DNA of 64,000 nt from the NCBI RefSeq assembly GCF_900116145.1, contig NZ_FPAB01000002.1, positions 124,001 to 188,000 on the forward strand. Direction: 5' to 3'. Every line of letters starts with the position of its first letter. Positions within the stretch are counted from its first letter, which is position 1. The translations under genes and the position numbers were made by a program. This DNA comes from Streptomyces harbinensis. Lineage in GTDB: Bacteria; Actinomycetota; Actinomycetes; Streptomycetales; Streptomycetaceae. Positions 41,119 through 49,527 of the stretch are shown piece by piece. A model generated the notes under the pieces. It saw only the letters and a list, made by a program, of their open reading frames with translations, was not told the origin of the DNA and ran no database searches.

Positions 41119-41256
41119 CGGTGCGGGGTTCCTCTCCGGGCCGGCCGGCCTCGAATGTACGTGCTGCCGCCCCGCCGGGCGCCACCCGGGCGCCGAGATC
41201 GGATGCGGGTGCGAAAGCACTGGATCGCCGGGTGCGCACCCCCGTACGGTGGCGCC

Positions 41257-41610
41257 ATGAGTGATCACTCCGACGCACCTGTCGCACCCATCGGGGCGTT
41301 CGAACCCCCGTACTACGTCGCCGTGTTCAGCACCATCCGCACCCAGGAGCAGGACGGCTACCGCGAGACGAACGCGCGCATGGAGGAACTGGTGCGGGCC
41401 GTCCCCGGGTTCCTCGGGATGGACCACGCCCAGACGCCCGGCGGGCTCGGCATCACCGTCGGGTACTTCCGTGACGCCGACGCCCTCGCCCAGTGGCGGA
41501 CCAACGAGGAGCACCGCGCGGCGCAGCGGCGCGGCCGGGCCGAGTGGTACGAGAGCTACACCCTGCACATCGCGAAGGTGGAACGCAGCCACGGATACAC
41601 CCGGGGGTAG
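41257..41610 (+). CDS. Antibiotic biosynthesis monooxygenase (ABM) domain protein
   Basis: A 117-residue single-domain ABM-like protein (dimeric alpha+beta barrel). YYVAVFSTIRTQEQDGYRET, the MEELVRAVPGFLGMDHAQTP segment and the SYTLHIAKVER end match the YqjZ-like subgroup of small cofactor-free monooxygenases or heme-degrading relatives. Function is not set by context. It is divergent from the response regulator; the 138-bp gap would hold both promoters. Confidence 0.75.
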   Translation: MSDHSDAPVAPIGAFEPPYYVAVFSTIRTQEQDGYRETNARMEELVRAVPGFLGMDHAQTPGGLGITVGYFRDADALAQWRTNEEHRAAQRRGRAEWYESYTLHIAKVERSHGYTRG

Positions 41611-41675
41611 GCCCCGCGCCCGGCCGGACCGTACCCGTGCCACCGGCTCGCTCCGCTCCCCGGGGCCCGCGCGGC

Positions 41676-41707
41676 TTGCAGCTGACACCGGCGTCAGCTT
41701 CTAGCGT
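41676..41707 (+). promoter_or_regulatory. MerR-type promoter with stretched spacer
   Basis: A TTGCAG -35 box (41676-41681) and TAGCGT -10 box (41702-41707) are separated by 20 bp, too long for the housekeeping sigma factor unaided. The perfect dyad AGCTGAC-ACCGGC-GTCAGCT (41680-41699) fills the spacer. This is the classic architecture of promoters activated by MerR-family regulators. It drives the NADPH-dependent oxidoreductase gene; no MerR gene is in the window. Confidence 0.7.
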
Positions 41708-41750
41708 GAGGGCGAACGGCCGGCCCGGCCGCGGAACAAGGGAGAACGTC

Positions 41751-42656
41751 ATGCGCGCAGCGCGCTATCACGAGTACGGCGGTGTGGAGACCCTCGTCGT
41801 CGAAGAGGCACCGGAGCCGCATCCGGGGCCGGCGGAGATCCGCGTCCGGGTCGCGGCGGCCGGGGTCAACCCCGTCGACTGGAAGGTGCGTTCCGGAGCG
41901 GTGCGCGCGCTGCTCCCCGTGGAACTGCCCGCGATTCCCGGCCGCGAGGCCGCCGGGGTGGTCGACGCGATCGGGGCGGACGTGCGCGGGGTGAGCGTCG
42001 GTGACCGTGTCTTCGGACTGGGCGGTGTCACCGGCGCGACGGCGGAGCTGGCCGTCCTCTCGGCCTGGGCCCGGACGCCCGCACCGTGGACCGACGAGCA
42101 GGCCGCCGGGGCCGCTCTGGCCTCGGTGACCGCGATGGGCGGGCTGAAGGTGCTCGGCCCACTGCGGGGGCGCACCCTGCTCATCGAGGGCGCGGCCGGA
42201 GGGGTGGGCAGCGCCGCGGTCGAGATCGCGGTGGCCCGGGGCGCCACGGTGATCGGGACGGCGAGCGAGCGCAATCACGCGTTCCTCGGCTCGCTCGGGG
42301 CCGTGCCCACCACCTACGGCGCCGGTCTCGCCGAGCGCGTCGCCGCGCTGGCGCCGGGCGGCGTCGACATCGCGCTGGACACGGCGGCCTCCGGCTCACT
42401 GGCCGACCTCGTCTCCGTCGTGGGCGACCCCGCCCGGGTGGTGACGGTCGCCGACCACACCCGCGCGCCGGGCCTGGGGGTGGTGGTGGCCAACGCCGAG
42501 AACGACCCCGCGTTCCTGGCCGAAGCGGCCGAACTCGGCGCTCAGGGGCGCTACACGCCGCGCGTCGAGCGCGCCTGGCCGCTCGCCCAGCTGGCACAGG
42601 CGCACGCCCACGCCGAGCGCGGCCACACCCGGGGAAAGCTGGTGATCCGGATCTGA
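41751..42656 (+). CDS. NADP-dependent zinc-independent oxidoreductase (QOR-like)
   Basis: A 301-residue medium-chain reductase. The opening MRAARYHEYGG and GVNPVDWKVRSG segment and the cofactor motif GAAGGVGSAAVEIA (near 148) are typical of NADPH:quinone reductases. Zinc ligands are absent. ATG with AAGGGAG upstream. It lies behind a MerR-type promoter, so its expression is probably induced by an electrophile, drug or oxidant sensed by a regulator encoded elsewhere. Confidence 0.85.
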   Translation: MRAARYHEYGGVETLVVEEAPEPHPGPAEIRVRVAAAGVNPVDWKVRSGAVRALLPVELPAIPGREAAGVVDAIGADVRGVSVGDRVFGLGGVTGATAELAVLSAWARTPAPWTDEQAAGAALASVTAMGGLKVLGPLRGRTLLIEGAAGGVGSAAVEIAVARGATVIGTASERNHAFLGSLGAVPTTYGAGLAERVAALAPGGVDIALDTAASGSLADLVSVVGDPARVVTVADHTRAPGLGVVVANAENDPAFLAEAAELGAQGRYTPRVERAWPLAQLAQAHAHAERGHTRGKLVIRI

Positions 42657-42770
42657 GCGTCCGGCCCCCGCCGGCCCCCGCCGGCCCCCGGCGCGCGGGG
42701 AAACCGGTTGCCTCCCGCCGCCCCCGACGCGCAGAATCGGCACCTCACAGCGGACGCGTCAGGAGGCACC

Positions 42771-43469
42771 GTGCGGACGATCGGCCTGATCGGTGGCATG
42801 AGCTGGGAATCGACGGCCGGGTACTACCGGGCGCTGAACGAGCTGACCCGGGAGCGGCTCGGCGGCCTGCACTCCGCCCGCTGCGTGCTGTACTCGGTGG
42901 ATTTCGCCGAGATCGCCCAGCTCCAGGCCGCGGGCCGCTGGCAGGAGGCCGGCGAGATCCTGGCCGGCGCCGCCCGGGCGCTGGAGCGGGCGGGCGCCGA
43001 CCTGGTGCTGATCTGCGCCAACACGATGCACAAGGTCGCCGATCAGGTCACCGCCGCGGTGTCCGTGCCGCTGCTGCACCTGGCCGACGCCACGGCCGAG
43101 GCGGTGCGGGCGGCCGGGGTGAGCGAGGTCGGGCTGCTGGGCACCGCGTTCACCATGGAGCAGGACTTCTACCGGGCGCGCCTGGAGACACACGGTCTGA
43201 AGGTACGGGTCCCGGACGCGGAGGATCGCGCCCTCGTCCACCGCGTCATCTACGACGAACTGTGCCGCGGGGAGGTACGGGACGCCTCCCACGAGGCGTT
43301 CCGCGAGGTGATCGGGCGGCTCGTCGAGGAAGGGGCGGAGGGCGTCATCCTCGGCTGCACCGAGTTGGAACTGCTCATCGGGCAGTCCGACAGCCCCGTA
43401 CCGGTCTTCCCCACCGCCCAACTGCACGCCGAGGCCGCCGTCGCCGCCGCCCTGGCCCCCGAGGCGTAA
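42771..43469 (+). CDS. Aspartate/glutamate racemase family protein
   Basis: A 232-residue PLP-independent amino-acid racemase. It opens TIGLIGGMSWEST, with the two catalytic cysteines in ICANTMHK (Cys83) and LGCTELELL (near 196), the pattern of the YgeA-like group. It would interconvert D and L forms of aspartate, glutamate or a related amino acid. GTG start with AGGAGG 4 bp upstream. It follows the oxidoreductase by 114 bp in the same direction. Confidence 0.85.
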   Translation: MRTIGLIGGMSWESTAGYYRALNELTRERLGGLHSARCVLYSVDFAEIAQLQAAGRWQEAGEILAGAARALERAGADLVLICANTMHKVADQVTAAVSVPLLHLADATAEAVRAAGVSEVGLLGTAFTMEQDFYRARLETHGLKVRVPDAEDRALVHRVIYDELCRGEVRDASHEAFREVIGRLVEEGAEGVILGCTELELLIGQSDSPVPVFPTAQLHAEAAVAAALAPEA

Positions 43470-43565
43470 CGGCGCCCGCACCCCCGCCGGTTGCCGGCCG
43501 GGGCGGGCCGGCCCCGTACCCCCGGACGCGGAACGACCACCCCAGCGAGAGGAGACCGGGCGAGC

Positions 43566-44420
43566 ATGGACCGCCCCCACGCCCGGCGCGCGCGTGCCGC
43601 CGCCCTGTCGATCGCCGCGTCACTCGGCCTGCCGGCGGCGGAGGCGATCGTGCTGCGCGACTCCAACAAGCTCACGCTGCGGCTGCTGCCCTGCGACGTA
43701 CTGGCCCGGGTCGCCCCCGAAGCCGAACAGGTCGCGCACACCGAGGTGGAGCTGGCGCAGCAACTGACGGCGGCCGGAGCCCCGGTGGCCGCGCTCGATC
43801 CGCGGGTGCCGCCCCGGGTGTACGAACGGGACGGCTGGGTCGTCACCTTCTGGACGTACTACGCGCCCACCGCCGGCACCGGCGTCCCGCCGGCCGGCTA
43901 CGCCCGGGCGCTGGAACGCCTCCACGCCGGCCTGCGCACGCTCGACGTCCCGGCACCGCACTGGACCGAGCGGGTCGGACGGGCGCTGCACCTGCTGGAC
44001 GACCACGACCTCACCCCGGCGCTCGCCGACCGGGACCGGGACCTGCTCACCGGCACCCTGCGCGATTTGAGCCGGGCGATCCGCGCACACGGCGCCCCCG
44101 TCCAGCCGCTGCACGGCGAGCCGCACCCGGGCAATCTGCTCGCCACTCGCGGCGGACCGCTGTTCATCGATCTGGAGACGGTCTGCACCGGGCCCGTCGA
44201 GTTCGACCTCGCCCACGCCCCCGAGGCCGTCGCCGCGCACTACCCGGGCGTCGACCACGCACTGCTGCGCGACTGCCGGACGCTGGTCCTGGCCGTCGTC
44301 ACCACCTGGCGCTGGGACCGGGACGACCGGTACCCGGACGGACACCGGCTGGGCACCGAGTGGCTGGGCCGGCTCCGGGTGGCCCGCGAGGGCGGCGGCC
44401 CGGACACCGGCGGGGCGTAG
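43566..44420 (+). CDS. Aminoglycoside phosphotransferase (APH) family protein
   Basis: A 284-residue kinase-fold protein. The catalytic loop LHGEPHPGNLL (near 180) and metal loop FIDLETV (near 200) are in place. In most APH enzymes the loop reads HGD, with Asp as catalytic base; here it is Glu, a conservative change found in some actinobacterial members. N-lobe features are weak. The substrate is unknown, and resistance should not be assumed. Spaced 96 bp after the racemase with GAGAGGAGA upstream, possibly in the same transcript. Confidence 0.78.
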   Translation: MDRPHARRARAAALSIAASLGLPAAEAIVLRDSNKLTLRLLPCDVLARVAPEAEQVAHTEVELAQQLTAAGAPVAALDPRVPPRVYERDGWVVTFWTYYAPTAGTGVPPAGYARALERLHAGLRTLDVPAPHWTERVGRALHLLDDHDLTPALADRDRDLLTGTLRDLSRAIRAHGAPVQPLHGEPHPGNLLATRGGPLFIDLETVCTGPVEFDLAHAPEAVAAHYPGVDHALLRDCRTLVLAVVTTWRWDRDDRYPDGHRLGTEWLGRLRVAREGGGPDTGGA

Positions 44421-44480
44421 GCCGCCGCCGGGGCGCCGGATCGTCGGGGACCGCGATCGCCTTCGTCCGCGGAAGGGACG

Positions 44481-45098
44481 TCAGGCACCGTCCGGGCCCG
44501 CCGTCGCGCCCGCGGGCCGGCCGGCCGCCGCCGCGATGCCCGGTGTACCGCAGACGATGTACCAGACCGTCGTGGACCACAGGATCGCCGCGCATCCCAG
44601 GCCGCACAGGGCCAGCACTCCGGACACCTGCGCGCCGGCGAGAGCGGCGACGCAGCCGATGACGCCGACGCCGACCAGCAGGGTCGCCGTCCACCGGTAC
44701 TCCGGGCGTCCGAACGGGCGGGCCAGCGGGTAGAAGTGGGCGCCGACCACGAGGGTGACGAGGGCCGGGATCCAGTGCTGCCGGCCGGTGCCGACCCCGA
44801 TCGCGACGACGGCCGCGATACCGGCGGCCTGCGCGGCGTTGCTCCAGCGGAAGGTGGAGGCGGCGCGTTCGTAGGACTCCCGGCCGCCGGAGTTGTCGAG
44901 ACGGCGGACGGCGAAGACCCCCAGCGCCACGGCAATGGCGAGGCCGGTGGCGACGGCGGCGGCCCGGGTGGCGGTGCCGTCCCCGAGGGCGAGGGCTCCG
45001 ACCATCCACCAAACGGTGCCGAAGAAGGTCAGGATCACGCCGGAGCCGAGCGTGCCGTGCTGGGGCCGGAGCGGAAGAAGCGCGCGCATGGCAGTCAT
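44481..45098 (-). CDS. Integral membrane protein of unknown function
   Basis: A 205-residue protein with about six hydrophobic helices (FFGTVWWMVGALAL, VATGLAIAVALGVF, AAQAAGIAAVVAIGV and others) and a conserved-looking YPLARPFGRPEYRWTA loop. I recognise no transporter family. Start at 45098 is weakly supported; an ATG three codons later is also possible. It lies 78 bp downstream of the ATP-grasp operon on the same strand and could be its last gene, perhaps giving export or self-protection; this is inference. Confidence 0.65.
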   Translation of the reverse strand: MTAMRALLPLRPQHGTLGSGVILTFFGTVWWMVGALALGDGTATRAAAVATGLAIAVALGVFAVRRLDNSGGRESYERAASTFRWSNAAQAAGIAAVVAIGVGTGRQHWIPALVTLVVGAHFYPLARPFGRPEYRWTATLLVGVGVIGCVAALAGAQVSGVLALCGLGCAAILWSTTVWYIVCGTPGIAAAAGRPAGATAGPDGA

Positions 45099-45176
45099 TC
45101 CATCGTATGGCAGCTCCGTCGGCGCGGCTGGGGTTGCGCGGGTGGCCTGCTGCCCGCGCACCGGGCGCCACGCCGC

Positions 45177-46415
45177 TCAGGCCGGTGGCGCGGCGGCGGG
45201 CGGGCCGAGCAGGGGGCGGACGCTGCCGGCCGCGCTGAGGGCGCGGTGCAGGGCGAGTTCGGCCGTGGGGCCCTCGGTGAGCAGGATGCCGGTGCATGCG
45301 CGCTGGTCCGTCAGCGCCGTGATCCGGTCGCCCGGGGCCAGGGTTGGATACCAGCGCGGGTCGCCGGGGAAGGCCGCCAGGCCGTCGAGTCCCTGCCAGC
45401 CGGCCAGCGTTCCGGTGCCGGGCGCGTACACCAGCACGAAGCCGCAGGCCGGGCCCGCTGCCGGGGGCGCGTCCAGCAGCGCCGGGCGGCGGCCCAGCGC
45501 GATGTCGATCTCCGCCGTGTACACATTGGTGCCCAGCCGCCGGCACAGCGCCTCGCCGACCAGCGCGCCGCCGATCCGGCGGTTGATCTCGACGAGTTCG
45601 GGGCCCTCGGTGGTCCGGACGAACTCGGTGTGCGCGAACCCGGCGTCGTGGCCCACCGCCGCCAGCAGCCCGCCCACCCACCGTTCGAGCCGCGCGTGGC
45701 CGGCGGCGTCCAGCGCCACGGGGAAGGCGGCGGCCTCCTCCCGGACGGCGGGTTCGGGCGACATCTGCCGGCTGGTGACCCCCAGCAGCGTGGTGTGCCC
45801 GGCCCAGGTCAGCGTCTCCGCGCTGTACACGGGGCCGCTCAGGAACGGTTCGGCCAGCAGCCCGCCCTTCAGCGGGACGCTCGCGGCCTCGGCGAGGGCG
45901 GCCCGCAGGGACGGTTCGTCGCGCACCGGCCACACCGCGCGCGAGGAGGTGCCGGCGGTGTCCTTGAGCACGGCCGGCAGCCCCACCGCGCGCAGCACGC
46001 CGGACGCGGCGGCCGGGTACGGGGCCGCCACCCGGTGCGCCGGTACCCGGCCGATCCCCAGGCCGTGCAGGACGGTACGCACCCGGTACTTGTCGCGGAC
46101 CAGCCGGACCGCCGCCGGGTCCGGCCCCGGCAGGCCGAGCGCGGCGGCGGCGTCCGCGCCGGTGACGCCGAAGGTGTCGGTGGAGTTGATCAGCCCCGCG
46201 AGGTCCGGGACGGCGCCGAGCGCCGTGACGCAGGCGGCGGTGTCCAGGGTGTCGACATCGACGATGTCCAGGGCGTCCGGCGGCAGCCGGTCCAGCTCGT
46301 GGCGGTAGACGGCGCGGTCCCGGGTGAGCAGGCACAGCCGGTGCCCGGACTCCCGGGCGGCCGTGACGAGCCGGCCCAGGCCGAAGGTGAGCAGTTCGAG
46401 TGCGGCGATCGTCAT
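45177..46415 (-). CDS. ATP-grasp domain ligase
   Basis: A 412-residue ATP-grasp protein. The nucleotide-binding region runs from RLVRDKYRVRTVLHGLGI through LPAVLKDTAG to the metal-binding VEINRRIGG near residue 285, the Glu/Asn pair that binds magnesium. Overall layout resembles carboxylate-amine ligases that join amino acids in small natural products. Its start overlaps the stop of the cysteine-synthase-like gene by 4 bp, so the two products are made together and probably act on linked substrates: the PLP enzyme builds an amino acid and this enzyme couples it. Confidence 0.8.
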   Translation of the reverse strand: MTIAALELLTFGLGRLVTAARESGHRLCLLTRDRAVYRHELDRLPPDALDIVDVDTLDTAACVTALGAVPDLAGLINSTDTFGVTGADAAAALGLPGPDPAAVRLVRDKYRVRTVLHGLGIGRVPAHRVAAPYPAAASGVLRAVGLPAVLKDTAGTSSRAVWPVRDEPSLRAALAEAASVPLKGGLLAEPFLSGPVYSAETLTWAGHTTLLGVTSRQMSPEPAVREEAAAFPVALDAAGHARLERWVGGLLAAVGHDAGFAHTEFVRTTEGPELVEINRRIGGALVGEALCRRLGTNVYTAEIDIALGRRPALLDAPPAAGPACGFVLVYAPGTGTLAGWQGLDGLAAFPGDPRWYPTLAPGDRITALTDQRACTGILLTEGPTAELALHRALSAAGSVRPLLGPPAAAPPA

Positions 46416-47521
46416 ACGGCGCCCTCCTGGCGGTCGGCCGGGCGCGGGCCGGCGGCGGGGGAGTGGGGGCCCGGCCCCGGGCCGTGGCGCCGGCGCCGCC
46501 ACTCCATGACGGACCAGGGCGGGGCGAGGTCGGCGAGATCGGTGATCTGGTGGGGTTTCAGCGCGCGCGGGTCCGGCAGCTCCCGGTGCCGGGCGAACGC
46601 CCGCTCGGTGTACCGGTGGCCGGTGTCCGGGCCGATGACCAGGAAGGACTGCCCGGGATGGCGCGCCGCCTCCCAGGTGGCGGCCAGATAGGCGGCGCCG
46701 GTGGACAGTCCGGCGAACACGGCGTGGTCGCGCAGCAGTCCGACCGCCCCGGCGGTGGCGTGCCGGAAGTCGGTCCAGTGCACCGTGTCGTACAGCTCGT
46801 GGCGTACGTTCCCGAACGGGATCGCGCTGCCGATCCCGGCGATGATCGCCTCCGGGTCCTGGAAGCGGTCGCTGCCGAAGGTGACGCTGCCGAACGGCTG
46901 GAGCCCCACCAGCCGCACCGCCACGCCCCGCTGCCGCAGCGGCAGGACGAGCCCGGCGGTGGAGGCGCCGGTGCCGACCGCGCCGACGACGGTCAGCTCG
47001 GTGACCGGCAGCGCGGCGGCCACCAGATCGGCGAACTCGCGGTACCCGGCGTAGTGGACGGCGTCGTGGTACTGGCGCATCCAGTACAGTCCCGGCCGTC
47101 TCCGCAGCAGGTCGCGGACGCGCCGCACCCGGCGCTCCTGGTCCAGCCGCAGATCGTCCGAGGGCGGCATCTGCTCGACCGTGGCGCCCAGGATCTCCAG
47201 CTGGAGGCGGAGCGTCGTGTCCACGGTGGTGGACGCCACGATGTGGCAGCGCAGTCCGTAGCGGTGACAGGCCATCGCCAGGGCCAGCGCGTAGATGCCG
47301 CTGGAACTGTCGACGACGGTCTGCCCCGGTGTGAGGGTGCCGCGCTCCAGCAGGGTGCGGACCGCGCCGAGGGCGGCGTACACCTTCAGGGTCTCGAAGC
47401 GGGCCAGCACGGTGTGCGGGCCGAGCCGGATCAGATCGGGGGCCTTGACGGCGTCCGTGACATGCGGGTGGACGGGTACGGGCGCGGGACGGGCGGGGGG
47501 ACGGGCCGGCACGGCGGTCAC
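46412..47521 (-). CDS. Cysteine-synthase-like PLP enzyme (fold type II), divergent
   Basis: A 369-residue beta-family PLP protein. The probable PLP lysine is in RFETLKVYAALGAV, followed by DSSSGIYALALAMACHRYGL in place of the normal SSGN-T loop, and GAVGTGASTAGLV as the phosphate cup. Ordinary cysteine synthases have GGSVKDR around the lysine, which is changed here, so the enzyme should have a different substrate. Relatives of this kind (SbnA, DcsD) make unusual amino acids such as diaminopropionate precursors or O-ureidoserine. GTGA overlap with the methyltransferase stop upstream and ATGA overlap with the ATP-grasp start downstream. Confidence 0.8.
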   Translation of the reverse strand: MTAVPARPPARPAPVPVHPHVTDAVKAPDLIRLGPHTVLARFETLKVYAALGAVRTLLERGTLTPGQTVVDSSSGIYALALAMACHRYGLRCHIVASTTVDTTLRLQLEILGATVEQMPPSDDLRLDQERRVRRVRDLLRRRPGLYWMRQYHDAVHYAGYREFADLVAAALPVTELTVVGAVGTGASTAGLVLPLRQRGVAVRLVGLQPFGSVTFGSDRFQDPEAIIAGIGSAIPFGNVRHELYDTVHWTDFRHATAGAVGLLRDHAVFAGLSTGAAYLAATWEAARHPGQSFLVIGPDTGHRYTERAFARHRELPDPRALKPHQITDLADLAPPWSVMEWRRRRHGPGPGPHSPAAGPRPADRQEGAV

Positions 47522-48264
47522 CGGCCGGCGGGCCGGACGCCCCGGACGATCAGCCGCCGGGCGTGCTGGTCGTAGGGCGCCCCGTCGAACCCGCCGAAGC
47601 ACTCCACCTTGGTGAACCCGGCCGCCTCGAGGAGCGCGCACAGCTCGGCGCCGCTGTACAGCCAGCAGGTGATGGACGCCTCCCGGGCCGAACCGCCGCG
47701 CACCAGCGTCCAGTCGGTGCGCAGCCGGCGCCAGCCGTCGAGCACGGTGTCGCGCTGGATGACGTAGCCGTCGCCGAGTTCGACGAGCTGGGGCCGGCCG
47801 ATCCAGCCGGCCAGCACCTCCTTGCCGAGCACGTCGATCAGCAGCCGGCCGCCGGGCGCCAGTGAGGCGAAGGCGTTGCGCAGCACCCGGACGTTGTCCT
47901 CCTGGCGCGCGAAGTACCCCCAGGAGGTGAACACGTTGAGGATCACGTCGTAGTGGCCCGGCTCGGTGTGGGTGAGCATGTCCGCGCGGACCAGCCGGGC
48001 CCGCGCCCCGGCGTCCGCGAGGGCCGCCCGTGCCCGCTCCAGCATGCGCGGACTCAAGTCGACACCGGTGACGGCGTATCCCCGGCGGGCGAGCGGGACC
48101 AGAAAGAGACCGGGACCGCAACACAGATCGAGCACCCGGGCGCCGGAATCGAAGGACAGTAGCGGGGAATCCGCTACCAGACGGGCGACTTCCGCCTCCC
48201 GGCGCGCGGAGAACATGGTGCCGGAGAAGTCGGACCAGAATGACTCGTCCTCGTACCATTCCAT
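47518..48264 (-). CDS. Class I SAM-dependent methyltransferase
   Basis: A 248-residue methyltransferase. Motif I is VLDLCCGPGLFLVPLA (about 44-59), followed by VTGVDLSPRML and a long ASLAPGGRLLIDVLGKEVL post-motif. It is the first gene of a three-gene unit with the cysteine-synthase-like and ATP-grasp genes. It probably N- or O-methylates the pathway's amino acid or product. ATG at 48264 with AGGTGG upstream. A competing open frame runs just upstream and stops at 48266, but its codon use is not Streptomyces-like. Confidence 0.82.
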   Translation of the reverse strand: MEWYEDESFWSDFSGTMFSARREAEVARLVADSPLLSFDSGARVLDLCCGPGLFLVPLARRGYAVTGVDLSPRMLERARAALADAGARARLVRADMLTHTEPGHYDVILNVFTSWGYFARQEDNVRVLRNAFASLAPGGRLLIDVLGKEVLAGWIGRPQLVELGDGYVIQRDTVLDGWRRLRTDWTLVRGGSAREASITCWLYSGAELCALLEAAGFTKVECFGGFDGAPYDQHARRLIVRGVRPAGR

Positions 48265-48690
48265 GTCATCGCCACCTCGCTGGAGAACCGTGCGGGACGC
48301 ACATCGTCTGCTCGTTCGGCCCCGCGCGGCGGGGATCGCCGCAGCTCGGTGGGCACCGGCGCATGGCGGGCGGCGGCGGGGAACGGTGCGCGCATTCCCC
48401 TTTCGAGATGCTGCGGGAAGAGGCCCGCCAGGCATGGCGAATGATGCCCGGAGCCCGGATCGATAAACTCCGGAAAACGACTTCGAAAAGCCCGGTCGGG
48501 CCGGGAACCAACAGCCCTTCCGAGCCGACTCATCGAGAGGAATCCGCCGCGTCATTCCCCGCCGGAAGGCGGCACGGCGGGGCTCCCCTTCGGCTGCCGG
48601 GCCCGCCGCCCGCGGTGATCCGGCGGGATCTTCGCGCCCCGGAATTCTCCTCTGCCGCACATCTCCCCGATTCCGGATCCCGGTGCGAGG
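48265..48690. other. Divergent gap, AT-richer, probable promoters
   Basis: About 425 bp between the methyltransferase and a rightward membrane protein gene. The middle (48465-48495) is notably less GC-rich and is the likely promoter zone. A leftward open frame of 81 codons (48266-48511) contains a TTA codon and poor third-position bias and ends two bases before the methyltransferase start; it may be a leader but more likely is not a gene. Confidence 0.35.
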
Positions 48691-49356
48691 ATGAGCCCCG
48701 CCATGGGGAGTTCCGGGAGCCGACCGAGCAGAACCCTGCGGGCCGCGGTGTTCGCGGCCCTGTGCGTGCTGCTCGCCGCCGCCGGGCACAGCCACGCCGC
48801 CGGGACGCCGCTGCCCTGGTGGCTGCCGCCGGCCGCCTGGCCGGTGACGGGGTGTGCGGCCTGGTTCCTCACCGGCAGGGAACGCGGCATCCCGGTGGTG
48901 CTCGGCGCCACGGTGACCGCCCAGGCCGCGCTGCACGTCGCCTTCTCGGTGGTGATGGCCTGGAGCGGGCCGGTCACCGGCGCGGCCGGCGACGGCGTGC
49001 CGGGCCAGTCGCTGCCGCACGCCCTCACCCTCGCCCTGGAGCACGCCGGCCACGCCGGTCACACCGCGGCGGCCCCCGGTACCGGGTCCGGCCCGAGTGC
49101 CGGCATGGCCGCCGCCCACCTCGGCGCCGCCCTGCTCAGCGGTCTGTGGCTGGCGTACGGCGAACGCGCCGTCTTCCGCGCCGCCCGGGCGCTGAGCGCC
49201 TGGCTGGTCGCCCCGCTGCGGCTGCTGCGCCGCCCACCGCGCCCGCCGCACCGGCCGTCTCCGGTGCCGCCGGCACCGTCGCGCCGCCCCCGGCGGCACC
49301 CGGCGCTCCGCGTCACGACCACCCGGGGACCGCCGCCGGGACCCGCTGTCGGCTGA
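48691..49356 (+). CDS. Hydrophobic His-containing membrane protein of unknown function
   Basis: A 221-residue protein with about four membrane helices (AAVFAALCVLLAAAG, LPPAAWPVTGCAAWFL, VTAQAALHVAFSVVMAW, MAAAHLGAALLSGLWLAYG) and a Pro/Arg-rich basic tail. Histidines recur at helix ends (HSHAAG, LPHALTLALEHAGHAGHTAA), a pattern seen in predicted metal-handling membrane proteins near copper-related ECF sigma factors in actinobacteria. Metal binding is only a guess. The start could instead be the ATG at 48703. It precedes the ECF sigma gene by 171 bp in the same direction. Confidence 0.6.
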   Translation: MSPAMGSSGSRPSRTLRAAVFAALCVLLAAAGHSHAAGTPLPWWLPPAAWPVTGCAAWFLTGRERGIPVVLGATVTAQAALHVAFSVVMAWSGPVTGAAGDGVPGQSLPHALTLALEHAGHAGHTAAAPGTGSGPSAGMAAAHLGAALLSGLWLAYGERAVFRAARALSAWLVAPLRLLRRPPRPPHRPSPVPPAPSRRPRRHPALRVTTTRGPPPGPAVG

Positions 49357-49527
49357 CAGCGGGTTCCCGCGCCGGAGCAGACTCCGGCGGCGGCTCCCCG
49401 GCCCACCCCCCACCGGGCCGGCTCTCCTTACGGGCGCGGTCCCGTGCGTTCCCCACGCGTCGGCGCGTGAGCGCACGCGTCCGCACGCGTCCGCACCGCT
49501 CCGCGCCCGGTGACCGGAAGGACCAGC

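Noticed and set aside
36905..41287. A 1460-codon minus-strand frame antisense to the kinase, with its own Pro-Gly-Arg repeats
   Set aside because: Its repeats are the complement of the Gly-X-Y tract. The plus frame has membrane, HisKA and HATPase motifs in order; this one has none, and it overlaps the true response regulator in a different frame.
42086..44662. An 858-codon plus-strand frame over the oxidoreductase, racemase and APH genes
   Set aside because: It is a different frame of three well-supported genes, and its composition is that of a shadow.
48266..48511. An 81-codon leftward ORF directly upstream of the methyltransferase, with a 5-bp GC stem and TTTT near its start that could be an attenuator
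   Set aside because: Poor third-position GC, a TTA codon, no family resemblance and a very short stem; not enough to call a gene or attenuator.
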